A stretch of DNA of 64,000 bases. It comes from Pyrus communis. Its lineage: Eukaryota > Streptophyta > Magnoliopsida > Rosales > Rosaceae. A model generated the notes under the pieces. It was not told where the DNA came from. It did no database searches and saw only the letters and a program-made list of their open reading frames with translations. Position 1 is the stretch's first letter. The number at the start of each line of letters is the position of its first letter. Position numbers and translations under genes: made by a program. The stretch is taken from assembly GCF_963583255.1 (NCBI RefSeq), contig NC_084808.1, forward strand, positions 16,237,725 to 16,301,724, read 5' to 3'. Below, one piece after another: positions 10,120 to 22,017 of the stretch.

Positions 10120-11852
10120 TGATAAGCTCATATTTATATATATTTTATATCAAATTCACTTGTCTTTTCTTAGTTAGTTCCTTATATTTTTGAGTTATTT
10201 ACTTTGTTTTTGTGTTTTGTAGGATTTTTCAAGCAAAGAAAAGAAAAATAGCACAAGTGGGATTTTAAGTAACAAATTCGTCAAAACTGCCAGTGCAGAT
10301 CAGCTGACTTTGGAAGCAAGTTTCGGACATCTCAGAATGAATTAGATAATGAGCCTTATATTCTTGGAAAGCTACGGATGTCTATTTTCTAGAGCATTTC
10401 ACGGATTGTTAATATCATTTTTCTAGAAGAAGTTATGGCCGTTTTAACACTGAAAGGTTCCCAAGAGGCTGAGCAGTTTGTAACTGACAAAAAAACATTG
10501 AAAGCAATAAATCCAGTAAAACTAGCAGCCAAAACTGATGCAGCCAAAAACAAGCCAGCTGACACCTATTCAAATGTCAGAGTAAATGGAAAATTAAGTG
10601 GGAGTAATGGGCATAAAGGCTGCCCAAAGAGTTACAATTATTTTAGCATTTCCTCCCACTTATTGTCATCACTAAATGGCTGTTAGTGGGGTGAGTTATG
10701 GAGAAAAAACTGTGGCAGCAGAAAAGAAGAAAAGGGCTGCAGGTTGCAGCGGAAAAAAAGTGAAAAAAAAGATAGAAAAAAAGGAAGGAAAGCAAGGAAA
10801 AAAAGGCAAGGCTACTGCGTTGGGGAAAGAAGGAAAGGAAGGAGGAAATCTTGGCATTCTCTTCTTTCGGTTTTATCTTCTCAAACTCATGTCTTTCTTT
10901 TGGTTTAATTTGAGAATTATGTGTAACTAATTTTTAGTAGTTAGGGGCTGTTTTGAAGCGCCGAATATGATTGCAAGTTTGTTATGACATTTCGTTTGAA
11001 TTACTTTTATGAATGGATGAAAATTGGTTCACTACTTGTCTCATTGATGAATTCTTTATGTGTTTTGTACGGATGCATACTTAGTAAGCATATCTAGGAT
11101 TCTAATGCTATGATTATGTGTGTGCTTGCCCTTGTTGAATGAGGACCTACATATGTTCTAGAGTAGTACTTGTTAATTGCGGTTAACATGTGAACCAATT
11201 TCTAGGATAAGTAAGACAACGCTAGTACTTACGACGCCTTGTGATGACTCAAACTCTTTTCGTTCTTAATGATTTCTACTTGTTAAATCTATGAAAACGC
11301 CATTCTAGGTTGCATACTAGGTACTAAGTTAAGTTGAAAACGCCTTTCTCTTAACATACTACATAAGAAAGAGTAATAGGTTGAGTTCTAACATTGAGCC
11401 AAATTGAGCATCTTCATCCGGAAATAAAAGGAATTTGAATGAAACATAACATTTTTGCATGATTATTTGGTGGTGGATAGCAATCCCCTAACTCGTTTTT
11501 CTTAATTTGTGAACGACTTAAAATCTGTTTCTGTCCTGTTTTTGTTCGATTTCATTTAAATAGAAAATCAACTCCAAAAATCTCAAAAATTTGTGTGAGT
11601 GTAGCTCTGTGTGTCTAGTATTTGCATATAAAGACTTTAGATAAGTGTAAGTCGGTCTAATAATTATTTTTCAGTGGCTGGCCAGTAGGGACAATAGCCC
11701 AGTTTTTGTGACATTTTAAGTAATTAGATAAAACAATCTTCTGCGGGAAAAACCTTTATTTTCATATGCTACAATTGACAAATCATAGTGTTAATAAGGA
11801 AAATCAATAGGACATTTGTGTGCTACTTTGTGGTGTGCTTTTAAGCCTATCA
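10120..11852 (+). mobile_element. Solo LTR of a Ty3/Gypsy (Athila-like) retrotransposon
   Basis: 1,733 bp that begin TGATAAGCTCATATTTAT and end CCTATCA, flanked on both sides by the 5-bp direct repeat CAAGG (10115-10119 and 11853-11857). No gag or pol lies between and no primer-binding site follows, so this is a single LTR left after recombination between two LTRs. Its first bases resemble the solo LTR at 62415-63988 (TGATAGGAGCATATTTATG), and the size suits Athila-type LTRs. Orientation is set by that similarity. A lysine-rich open frame near 10676-10930 is a by-product of A/G-rich LTR sequence and is not called as a gene. Confidence 0.85.
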
Positions 11853-12099
11853 CAAGGATAGTTAAGGAAATAAATTTAAAGCTGAGTCGTGAGTCGTGTC
11901 TCCTGAGTCATGACTCGTTATCGCTAGGTCTTCCTAGTCAACGAGTACTATATAATAATGTCAATATTTGTGCAAGGCAGTAGAAGAAACTCAAAAGCGC
12001 AGACAATCTTTACCCAGAAAGATTATAGTAGTTCAGCACATTCCCAGCTAGCTCGAGGTTGCTATGTGATCTGCTGCCTAGTTTGCGTTTCTGTGGACC

Positions 12100-12590
12100 C
12101 AATCGAACTTGTAAGTCTATGACAATGAAACTCAAGGATTTTCTGTAGCTTATTATGATCAGTTTCTAAATGTTGATTATTTTTCAGTCTTAATCAGTTT
12201 CCAAATGTTGATTATTTACTTAGGTTTATTTATTCAATTAGGCTTGTACCTTAATTCTTTATTAGTATATGCCCATACACAAAGTGTGAGTGAAATTTTT
12301 TGCTTTTATTTTTAAAATTGAAGGAGAGAGGAAGAGAGTGAGAGAGAGCGTGGGAGTAAGGAGAGAGGGAGATACGTTTTTTTATTTATTTATTTTTTTA
12401 TAAAGTAGAAATGATAAAATCACCTATAGATGATGTTTAAACAAAAAACAGCAAAATTTTGTTTTGTAAAATTACATTACTATTTTTAATATGTAGTTTA
12501 GATAAAGACCCGTACAAAGGAGAAGAATAAAATATTTGTGGTGTGTAAAGTTGTGTAATATTTTTTCTGTAACTTGGTATTAGAGCAAAG
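12100..12590 (+). mobile_element. Copia-like LTR tail with primer-binding-site remnant
   Basis: At 12572-12586 TTGGTATTAGAGCAA closely resembles the initiator-tRNA-Met primer site of plant Copia elements (usual core TGGTATCAGAGC). The preceding few hundred bases end in a TTTTTCTGTAAC typical of such LTR ends. No gag follows on this strand, and the Copia polyprotein nearby is in the opposite orientation, so this is a separate, truncated element. A roughly 25-bp tandem repeat (ATCAGTTTC[T/C]AAATGTTGATT) lies at 12157-12220. Confidence 0.45.
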
Positions 12591-13494
12591 TTCAATCCTT
12601 GGTCAAACCCTGCTATGCCCACCCACGGACCGAACAATTATTGTGTATTTGGTAGTTAGTATGCTTTGGGAGATTTTTTATTATTTGTTACAACTTCTAT
12701 TTAATAGGCAGTTTTTCTTTTTAATTTGTATAAAGAGCTGATAATCTGTCATCATTAAGGGCTAGTTTGGTATTGTTATGCTTAAAAAAAAAAACGTTTT
12801 CTGATGTGTTATGAAATAAACAACTGCATAATGAAGTAGTAAAGTGTTTTGAAAACTCTAGTTGTAAAAGTGCTTTTAGCAAAGAAAAAAAAAAAGGGGT
12901 GTTTGAATGTTTGATAAACTTTTATGTAGAATTGATGCGAAAATATAAAATGACCAAAATGGACATGTGGTGATGTGATATTATCACATTTATCTTTATT
13001 TTTTTTTTCATAACTTTTTTCTTCGTTGCCGATTTTTCTTTGGATAATACTTGTGTATTCATTGGGGAGTACCCAATTTACTCACTTTCTTAAGTGGCCT
13101 AACAAAATCATGACATGGGTCATATAAAATTTTACTCAAGTCTATACTGTTCTACCATCCAAACATACAATCCTCCCCTTAAACTTATAGCCAAACATAT
13201 CTTTTTCCCTTTAAATGTATAAACATCATCTCCTTCCTCCCTAATTTGGTGCTGTCATGGCAAATACACCATGGCTGCTGTCAGTCCACCCCCCATCCCC
13301 CCTTTCCAGCCTATTACCTCCCTTGCTTCATCTTCAATCCCTCTCTTGTCTGGTGTGCCCACCCCAAATCCCTGTCTTCTCTGTCGATGTGGCATTTGTG
13401 TGGGGCCCGCAACCTAATCGTGTGATGCCACGTGGAATAAATGAAAAAAAAAAAAATTTTCTTAAAAATAATTTCTAGTTTAAAAAGGGATTGG
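12591..13494. other. Noncoding, probable MITE remnants
   Basis: The stretch from 12759 (GGGCTAGTTTGGTATTG) onwards resembles non-autonomous hAT-type MITEs common in Rosaceae, but I could not find a matching terminal repeat on the right. A pyrimidine-rich segment at 13280-13400 is a rough inverted copy of 13495-13610. No gene is supported. Confidence 0.35.
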
Positions 13495-13610
13495 TGGGGA
13501 ATGAGAAAACCTGGGGTGGGTACGGCAGGACAACCGGAGAGGGAAAGTGATGGAGAGTAAAAGCAAGGGTTGGAGAGATCTGATTGAATACCAATGGAGC
13601 CTGAGTGGCC
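13280..13610. repeat. Imperfect inverted repeat at the truncated end of the Copia copy
   Basis: The + strand at about 13290-13400 (with CCCTCTCTTGTCTGG and GTGCCCACCCC) resembles the reverse complement of 13495-13610 (CCCTCTCCGGTTGTCC, TACCCACCCC). This could be a foldback element that replaced the end of the Copia copy, or chance similarity of two pyrimidine-rich tracts. Confidence 0.35.
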
Positions 13611-16600
13611 TGATCAAGCTTGGTGGAGCTAAGAGGAGTACAATATGGCTTAGAACCTTCCATATTAGTCTTCTTAAGAAGATCAAGTAGATACTTTGTT
13701 TGATGAAGAAAGATACCCTCAGATGTTATTTGAACTTTTAATCCTAAGAAATAAGGCAGAGGCCCCAGATCCATGACTGAAAAAATGGCACTCAGTTTTT
13801 GAATGAATAACTGACAAAGACAAGCATTAGGGCATGTAACAAGTTTGTCATGTAAACACACTAACACAATTACCAAGGTTGGTCATTTGAACAAATAAGG
13901 ATGCATCTGAGGAAGATTGAACAAACCCAAATGTGAGAAGAGCTTGGAATAGCTTGTCAAACCAAGCTCTTGGTGCTTGTTTGAGGCCATATAGAGATTT
14001 CCTTAGCTTACAAACATGATGTGGCATTGCAGGATCAATAAAGCCTATAGGTTGTTCTATATACATATCTTTTTTCAAATCACCATGTAGAAATGCATTG
14101 CTTATATCTAATTGGTTTAAAAACCAATTAAATTGGACTATAAAAGATAGAAAAACTCTTATAGTTATTGGTTTAGCTACAAGACTGAATGCATCTTGAT
14201 AGCCAATGCATGCTTGTTGATGAAATCCTTTTGCCACAAGTTTGGCTTTGTACCTGTCTAGTGCCATCAGGTTTCATTTTGATTTGGAACACCCACTTGC
14301 AACCAACAACATTATGAGAAGTGGAAGCAAGGACTAAAGACCAATTACCAGTGGTTTGCAATGCATTGGATTTTTCTTGCATTGCAGATCTCCAATGAGC
14401 TTGTTTGGATGCTTGCAAGTATGTATTGGGAACATACTCAAGATCAGTGGGAAGAAAATGTTTGGTTACTGAATATGCCCTAGGCTTGTATATTCTAGTT
14501 TTTAATCTTGTTACCATGGGATGCGTATTAACAGAAGTGACAATTTGAGTAGGAGCATGAAAACTAGTTGCTGTATTATCATGAGGATCACCTGCAATAC
14601 TATTGTGAACATAACCAGGTACAAGGGTAAGATGTGAACCAATTGTAGAACTAAGACGAGAACCAGTTGTAGAGCTAACATTGATAAGACTTGAAGATAC
14701 TAGATCATTGAAATGTCTTGAATTCTCATTTGACTTAGACAATGAATACTGCAAATCAATGAATGTTGGACTAACGGGAAGACTTTGAGAAGATATATGT
14801 GTACATGTATGATATAGATATGTGGCTTCATCAAATATAACATGTCTAGATATATAAATCATTCTAATATCTGGGGTTAAGACATTTGTAACCCTTGTGT
14901 TGTAGACTGTAGCCAAGAAAAACACATCTTGCACTTTTAACATCCAACTTGGATTGAAAATAAGGCTTGAACCAGGGAAATAGTTGTAACCAAAGACTTT
15001 AAGTCTTGAGTAATTAGGAGGCTTGTGAAAAAGTAATTCTTATAAAGATTTTGTTATCCTAAAAATAGGTAGCCTATTGATTAGATATATGAGGAACTTT
15101 AGAAGCAACAAGTAGCGTGTTCTTGCAGTTTCAACAAGATGTTTGTGCTTTCTATCGTCACATTCATTTTGTTTAGGAATATGTGGACAACTCAACTAAT
15201 GGATAATGCCTTGATTACTGGGAAATGATTTAAAAACATTGGAAGTGAATTTACCCTCTAAATCTGAACACAAAGTCTTGATTTTATTGCCAAGGGAATA
15301 TTACATATGACTTGAATACAACAAGGGTAGTAAAGACTTCAGATTCAGCCTTTAAAGGGAAGAACCATCTATACTTGTTGTAATTATCAATTATTAACAT
15401 ATAATACTTGAAACCACTAGGGAAATACTAAAGGCAGAACCCCATAAATTACAGTGAAACAACTCTAAATAGGGGCTTAATACAAAACTAGCAACACTAA
15501 AAGGAAGTTTGTGATTCTTAGCAAGAGCACAATCAGAACAAAAGAAATCAACATTATACTTTCCTTGTAATGCTACTTTATTGCTAGATAATATCCTTCT
15601 AAAGATTTATGAAGATGGATGACCCAACCTTTTGTGCCAAACTTTTACAGGAGCTTTAACACTTATTAGAGCAAAAGGAAATGTAGGATGTTGACAGGAT
15701 GCTTAAATAGGATAGAAGCCATCTTTAACCGGACCTCGCAAAAACATCTTACCCGATCCTTGATAGTCGATCCATCAGGGTCAAGAGTTAATGCATAGTT
15801 ATTTTTTTTGGGAAATTGATAAGTAGACAATCATTTGTGTTTCATGTGAGGGACATGTAAGACATTACTCAGTTTAAAAGAACCTTGAGGAGTATTCAAA
15901 GATGAATTAACAACATGAGAGATGAACAAACCTTTACCATCGCCAATGTATAGTTTGTCTTCACCAGAATAGGGAGATGATACTAAGATATTGGCAATGT
16001 CATTTAGTGAGATGCGGCACATAATCGATCAGTCATGATAGATTAGGTTTGGAGGAGTAGTGAGCACATAATGCAGTCAATTTTGCAGGTGGCACTCTTC
16101 CAATTATCTCAGGGTTCATTCGATTAAAACAACCGATTGCTTCATTACTGGTGGAGCCACAAATTTGATAAGGAACTTTGGAGCTAGTGTGAGCAGATAA
16201 ATTCTGGTAATTGCAGTGGGAGCCTTAATAATTTCCTTGATTATATTTCCCTCGATTATTGCCTTGATAGTTGCCACTATTATTGTTGTAATTACGATTC
16301 CCTCTGTTGGTGTTGTAATTACTATTATATTGCGATCGCGATCAGAATTGTACCTGAAGGAATTTTGCAAAGGCTGATTGTGAACAACAGAGGCCTGTGC
16401 AGGAGTAGGGAGAAGCTTTGCCTGAGATTGCACAGAGAAGGCTTGAAAAGGCTCTGTAACAGTTGATGAAATTGTTTGCTTTCTTAGTGCCATAGAAATC
16501 TCCTTGGTAAGCAACATGCCATATAGTTTATCAATAAGTAGATGAAAGTCAAAGCATAATCGAGTCAATGAAAGACTCAAATTCATCAGGCAATTCGTGT

Positions 16601-16973
16601 AGAGTAGCTGCAATTAGGTCACGATTAGAGACAACATATCCAGCAGCTGTGAGAGAATAAAAATTTCTTTGATTTGTTGCAGATATTACGAGATCGATTG
16701 AGATCATTTTTGAACCGATTGAAGACGAGATCGAAGTTGATGAATATGAGCATCCGATACACCACTAAATTGTTGCTCAAGCTTTAGCCATAAGTCACGA
16801 GATAAAGAAACACTAACAGTGAAAGGAATGATATCCTTAGATAGTGTGGAATTCAACCAAATTAGTAAGTTTTGATCTTTCTCATAACAAGATTTGAATG
16901 CAGGATTGAGGGAGCTATCTAGCAAAAGTGGCAACAAACATGGCTCAGTGCTGTTAATGATGCTGATGAGCAT
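13495..16973 (-). pseudogene. Ty1/Copia retrotransposon polyprotein, degenerate
   Basis: Minus-strand pieces in correct gag-pol order. Gag (UBN2 type) lies at about 16120-16973 (LNPAFKSCYEKDQNLLIWLN, then LEQQFSGVSDAHIHQLRS). The protease-to-integrase region is at 15830-16022 (SPYSGEDKLYIGDGKGL, VLHVPHMKH). Pre-integrase and integrase follow at about 14940-15700 (VWHKRLGHPSS; IDNYNKYRWFF). Reverse transcriptase is at about 13650-14300 (YKAKLVAKGFHQQ, then LDISNAFLHGDL, KSLYGLKQAPRAWF, MDLGPLPYFLGLKV). Frameshifts and stops separate the pieces. The catalytic YVDD box is replaced by CLHD beside a frameshift near 13860. RNase H is absent: the frame runs into unrelated sequence at about 13600. 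No LTRs or target duplications were found, so both ends are truncated. Confidence 0.85.
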
Positions 16974-17404
16974 TTAGCGATAAAAATTTGAGGCAAACAA
17001 AGCACCCCATGGAAGATAGTTTGATCATTTGAGCTTGATCGGAACATACTACCAATATTCTGAATTTCGTGAGTGATATTTCAATGCCTTATGCCTATTT
17101 ACACTAATGAAAGTATCTCCACCGTTTGGTGGAGGCAATGACAATTAGAGAGCAAGGGCAATGAAATTGTTCTTACTATTCACTCATTTGTGCAAGTCCA
17201 CCCATTTGGAAGGAGGAAGAGTAAGGGCAATGGCGATTGCTATTTATTTTTAATGTTTGCTTTGCCTTATCCTCACATGTTATTATTGCCGTTGATTTTT
17301 AGGTAATTTAAAATGTTTAATTTGCAAGTGTGTTGAACTTTGTAAGATTTTTAAAGTGTGAACTTTGTAAGTTTTTTGAAATTTTTAAATAAATTTTTTT
17401 GGTA

Positions 17405-17477
<73 letters not shown>

Positions 17478-18656
17478 GAGTTAGATTAATCCTAACCGTT
17501 GAATTGGTCAACTTTTTAGAATCCAACAATCCTGATGTTTCTTTACTTAGACGCAAAATGGAGCCATTTTGCTTTGGTTTTTCACGTGAGGTGGTCCTTC
17601 CCCCATATTTGATGCTTCTCCACTTGGGTGCAAACGCTTGCAAGAATTGGCAGGGCAGCTGCCAAAGCACATGCCTTCTTTGCAATTGTCGTCCATTTTT
17701 CCCATTGCTGAAGTTGATTTTCTAGGCCAAGGGCAGTTCAACCCAATTGCCCTTGCAATTAGGTGACTGTTGAAGACACTATAAGAGAGAAACTTGCTCT
17801 TCAAGTAATACAAGTTGTACAAGGAAATATCTTTTAGATTTCATATGATTTCCTATACATAATCTATTAGAATTAACATTATTATATTACTAATTGAATT
17901 AGAACTGCAATATTTCCCGTTGTGTGTAAATACTCAAGTAATCAACCCATCTAATCTTAAGAGCATATGTAGAAGCGGTTGATGAAGTCATCTCGTCTAG
18001 TCGACACAAGTAACAAACGCAAGTCTCAAATGGGGATTGCATATAGACGTAAGTCTCACCAAAGTCTTGCTATAGTAAAACCCAAGGTGGGACAAAATCC
18101 ATGGTCTAAGGAGAAAAGTGAGTTTATGCATCATGTCGATACTTAATATCTTTAGGACGTAAGTAGTAAAAAAATGCACACAAAGGTATAACCATCCTGA
18201 TATGTGTGCCTCATCAAAACCTCGTCAGGTTAGCAAAAACTTAGTGGAAAAAATACTCTCTATCTAAGAAAAAAAAAAGAACATTAAAGTCAAGCGAGTA
18301 TACTTTAGGATACTTCTCTTGAGTTCAACAAAACTCTCCTTGCGAACTACATGTGTTGCAAAAAGATAGTTACGCATACCAATTCCTCGGATAAGTTTCT
18401 GGAAGATTGACGTCAATTTTGACTTCACGAAGAGGACTGCAAGGATGTCATGGGATCAGATCTGCTTGATTTCAATCTTCTGATACTTTGCAAATGTGAA
18501 AAGGGTGAAATGTGTTTTGTATTAACTTCGTTGAAGTATCTTGTCTTGGTATAGTTCATACATGTGATATTGTTTTCATAGATCGTCGTTAAAACTCAAC
18601 GATAGATGAAAAACCACAGGTACTTTGAATATGCTTAATAAGAGCTCTTAACCATA
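16974..18656. other. Noncoding, LTR-like leader sequence
   Basis: No gene supported. It contains the long AT array at 17408-17475. The stretch 18060-18260 (AAACCCAAGGTGGGACAAAA, TGCCTCATCAAAACC) resembles leader sequence found near LTRs of plant retrotransposons, but I cannot assign it to a family. Confidence 0.35.
17408..17475. repeat. (TA)34 microsatellite
   Basis: About 68 bases of perfect AT/TA dinucleotide repeat. Any ORF through it is an artefact. Confidence 0.97.
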
Positions 18657-18835
18657 TCTCTCACGTGTGGCGTAGTGAGGTGTAGTGAGCTTGGAACGAT
18701 TCGAAGATTTTGCAACTAATGTCTATTTTGAGGACTTCCAAAATATTTTTGTATCCTTAACACTAAAGATATAAGTATTTGGGAACGAACAGTTTAAAGT
18801 TTGTCAAATACCCACTTCCCAGTATCACTAAAGTT
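18657..18835 (+). repeat. Long direct repeat, copy 1
   Basis: About 179 bp beginning TCTCTCACGTGTGGCGTA and ending CCCAGTATCA. A second copy with roughly 85-90 % identity by eye lies at 21841-22017. The two copies bracket the mobile-domain ORF. Sequence outside them does not match. Confidence 0.8.
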
Positions 18836-19379
18836 CGAGGTCTTCGGCCTAGAACTCCTTAGCCGAATTTTGACCTTGAAGAAGTGAAATCAAACCCTAA
18901 AAGGTAACTAAAGGATAATGAAAAGCCTTAAATATTCCATCCATCAAGCACATTTATGAAGCATGAGCGCACGATCTGAATTCTCCTGCACGTCCTGCCA
19001 TGTGGTAATCCTTTAGTTAACCTAGTAGCCCTTAATAATGACCCTTGAAAACGTGCGCCAGTCAAAACATCTCCTCTGCATTAAATCCGTCGCAACACGT
19101 AATCGTGCGTCCTCAGACTGCGAAAACCTCAATCATTTTACCTGGATTCTCTAAATATCCATGATGATTAGCGATTTTCCTGGTCGATTCTGCCCCAAAG
19201 TTGGAAAATCAAACGCTTAACCTTCCTTCCAGGATTGCCTACAAATACCTAAATCATTTCCATTCGCACTTTACGCTTTCAAAAATCTTAAAATCCTCTC
19301 GCCATTTTGCCTTCAAAATCCTAGAAAACCTAGAAACTCTCATCCCAGAAATCCTTCCCAAAAACTCGAGTCTTCATCA

Positions 19380-21765
19380 ATGGCTCCCTTCATCTCTAAG
19401 CTCTCTAACGAATGAAATAAATGCAAGGACTTCATCGACCGGAGCGTCATCAAGACACTGCGCTTCGAAAATGATTTGAGCGCCACTCATCAAATCTTAG
19501 GGCCACTCTTCAAGGACGTAATGCCATTGTCCATCACCGCTTTCTTCAAGGCTCATTGCCTGGCCCCCTTCTTGCTAGGATTTGAGTGGTCGAAATGGGC
19601 CTTGACAAAGCCCTAAGGAGCTTGGCCTTCGATCAACACAACCTGAGGGGCCTGGGTCGAACATATGGAAAAATTCTTCAGCCATGAATAGAAAACTCTT
19701 GGCATCTATGATGCCATTAGACTCTCAACCATGGAAATTACCATGGATAGAGAACTCCTCATGGTAGCCCTGAGCTTTTGGTGTTCGGCCACCAACCTTA
19801 TGATTCTTCCTTTCGGCCTTACCATTTTTGACGTCTCAGCTATCCTTGGGACTTCTCTTTCGGGCCTCCCAGTTGATGCTGCCCTTTTTGGGTGATTGTC
19901 CAACCTCGACCTCAAGGCACTATTCGACGAACGGGCCGTTGAATCGCTGAGTAAAAAAGGTCAAGAGCCTTCAAAAGAAGAAGTTCAGAAGTTGCACAAA
20001 AACATTTTCAACTACAACACCCTCATCCTCCATTTTGCTACCCGAGAGGAAGCGAGCTTATGGAAGGAAGAGCACGAAGCCTTCCTATTTTATCGGTACA
20101 ACAAGTTTATTTGTTGTACCAAGTCGAATAAATGCTTGGTTGAGAACATACCGGTGGCTGAAGCCTTGGTTAATGGTCACACCCTGGCCCTTAGTTCAAT
20201 CGTCCTTGCCAATCTCCTGCGCTGCCTGGCCAAAACGATCATCAACACAATCGATCCACACCAGAATGGACATCTCTGGGTTTTCCAACTCTGGTTGCAG
20301 GTTTATTTCGCCACTCTTTGGCCAGAGATCCCCAACTTCCAACCCACTGAAGCACTCGACCTTCAGTTGGCTTCTCGACCAGTGCCTCCTCACTAGGCCG
20401 AAGAAGTCTTCAAATACTTCTTCGGCCTAAACGTCCTTTCTGACGATGGATTTAAAGACTTCTTCGGCCTAGACGTCCTTTCTGACGATGAATTTTTAAT
20501 TTGTCATCGTCAAGAGTACCCTTCCTCAATCGGGCTTCCAACATTAGCCTGGAACGAAGCTGAAGATGTTGATCTTCGTCAAAATTGGGGGTCGTTCGTG
20601 TTAACACGCGACCTTCACCCGGTGCCTCTACTTACTTTCCGCTCCCTCCTAAGTCGATGATGCCTCTTTGGTTCTTCGGAGAGGGAATGTCGAGATACCG
20701 AGAAAGAATTTTAGGAGAAGGGCCAAAAATTTCGCCTTCGACCAACTGTTCCTGAATCTCTCTGCACTGACACCTTGAGCGACTGGTGGGAAGAATACAC
20801 TCAGGACTTCTTTGGTACTCTGGTCAAAGATGGCATCAACAAAATCTTTGGCGACCGATCCAAAACAACTCCAGCCCCACAATCCAAAAAGACAACCCAA
20901 GGTATATATCTGTCTACCTCCATTCTTCAAACACTTACTCAACTTTGCTAACTTGATTTGGCTTGCTCAGGCGGTCAAGTGCTGAAACAAGCAGACGTGA
21001 TTGTCGCGGTTGCGACCAAGAAAAAGTCGGTCCCCTCTTCTAAGAAGACTAAAACCGCTACATAAGCCCTGCTAAACAAACGACCTCGCCAGGAAGCCGA
21101 GACGGCAGGTGAAGCTCCTCGACCCCTAAAATGCGTCAAGAAATTGGTGAAGAAGGGAGAATGCGAGATTCACATTATCTCCAGCCAGACCACGGGAACG
21201 AATGTTCCTAGTGTCTCTCCTTCTGCTCCCGTCGTCCAGGCCTCGACGGAAAAACGGCCAACTTCAGTTGGCTAAACACTCCAAATTGGATCCGTCCCTG
21301 AAGTCGTGGTTAAACCAGTTGCTGCTCCGTTGGTCGAAGAGCCTGCAGCTCTAGGGCCGACCGTTGCGCTCTTTTTGGAGGAGGTGACCCCTTGGTAGGG
21401 AAAAATCTCTCAAAAAACCCAAAACAATCAGCGATCATCCTGGAATAGGTATGATTATGTTGTTGGTAACTCTCTTATCTCATTACATCCAAAAGTACTA
21501 AATAGCTTTTTATTTCAGGATGATGAAAATGACGAGATTTCGCTGGCGAGTTGCCTTTAACTAACCAAACCTCCTTCCACTAATCCTCCCCCTGTGGTCG
21601 AGGCGACTGACCAGGTTGATCCTCCTGCAGCCGATCATGGAAAAAGGCCTTATGTTGAATCTGAAGCGATGGCGGAAACATCAATTCACCCACAGGATCA
21701 AGACCTTGGCATTCCTCCCTCCTCCCCCCCCCCCCCAAGAAGCTACTTCGGCCTTCGTAAGTAAC
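19380..21765 (+). pseudogene. Antisense extra ORF of Tat element A, plant mobile domain (PMD) part
   Basis: Open reading pieces on the + strand, opposite to the element's pol. The ATG at 19380 starts MAPFISKLSNE. The core at about 19770-20640 matches the plant mobile domain (aminotransferase-like) found in retroelement ORFs: TIFDVSAILGTSLSGLPVD, then a stop, then the longest frame at 19896-20396 (HFATREEASLWKEEHEAF, then GHLWVFQLWLQVYFA). The remainder to 21765 is low-complexity, proline/threonine/lysine rich. Frameshifts and stops are frequent, so it is dead. It ends at a good donor, CCTTC|GTAAGTAAC. The coiled-coil tail that should follow now lies at 24050-24843, beyond a roughly 2 kb interruption. 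Extra ORFs antisense to pol have been described for Tat-lineage elements. The protein's role is unknown. Confidence 0.65.
20416..20499 (+). repeat. 42-bp in-frame tandem duplication
   Basis: Two adjacent 42-bp units (20416-20457, 20458-20499), both with CTTCTTCGGCCTA and CGTCCTTTCTGACGATG. In the mobile-domain frame they encode two 14-residue units, FK[Y/D]FFGL[N/D]VLSDD[G/E]. Confidence 0.9.
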
Positions 21766-21840
21766 CTTGTTGTTTTCCTTTAGTCAATCTTCTGTTTTAG
21801 TATCCTAAACTGGGAAAATATTAAATGTCAGGTGCCCACA

Positions 21841-22017
21841 TTCTCTCACGTGTGGCGTAATGTGGTGTAGTAAGCTTGGACCGATTCAAAGATTTTGCAA
21901 CTAATGTCTATTTCGTGGACCTCCAAAATATTGTTGTGTCTGTGACAATAAAGACATAACTATTTGGGAACAAACAGTTTAAAGTTTGTCCATTACCCAT
22001 TTCCCCAGTATCATTAT
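21841..22017 (+). repeat. Long direct repeat, copy 2
   Basis: Second copy of 18657-18835. It marks, within a few bases, the left edge of the segment that separates the mobile-domain part from the coiled-coil part of the antisense ORF. Confidence 0.8.

Noticed and set aside
10435..10930. Two open frames of 83-84 codons, one lysine-rich
   Set aside because: They lie inside a solo LTR with defined ends and target duplications; the composition follows A/G-rich LTR DNA.
17399..17725. Open frames starting with Tyr-Ile repeats on both strands
   Set aside because: Created by the 68-bp AT dinucleotide array.
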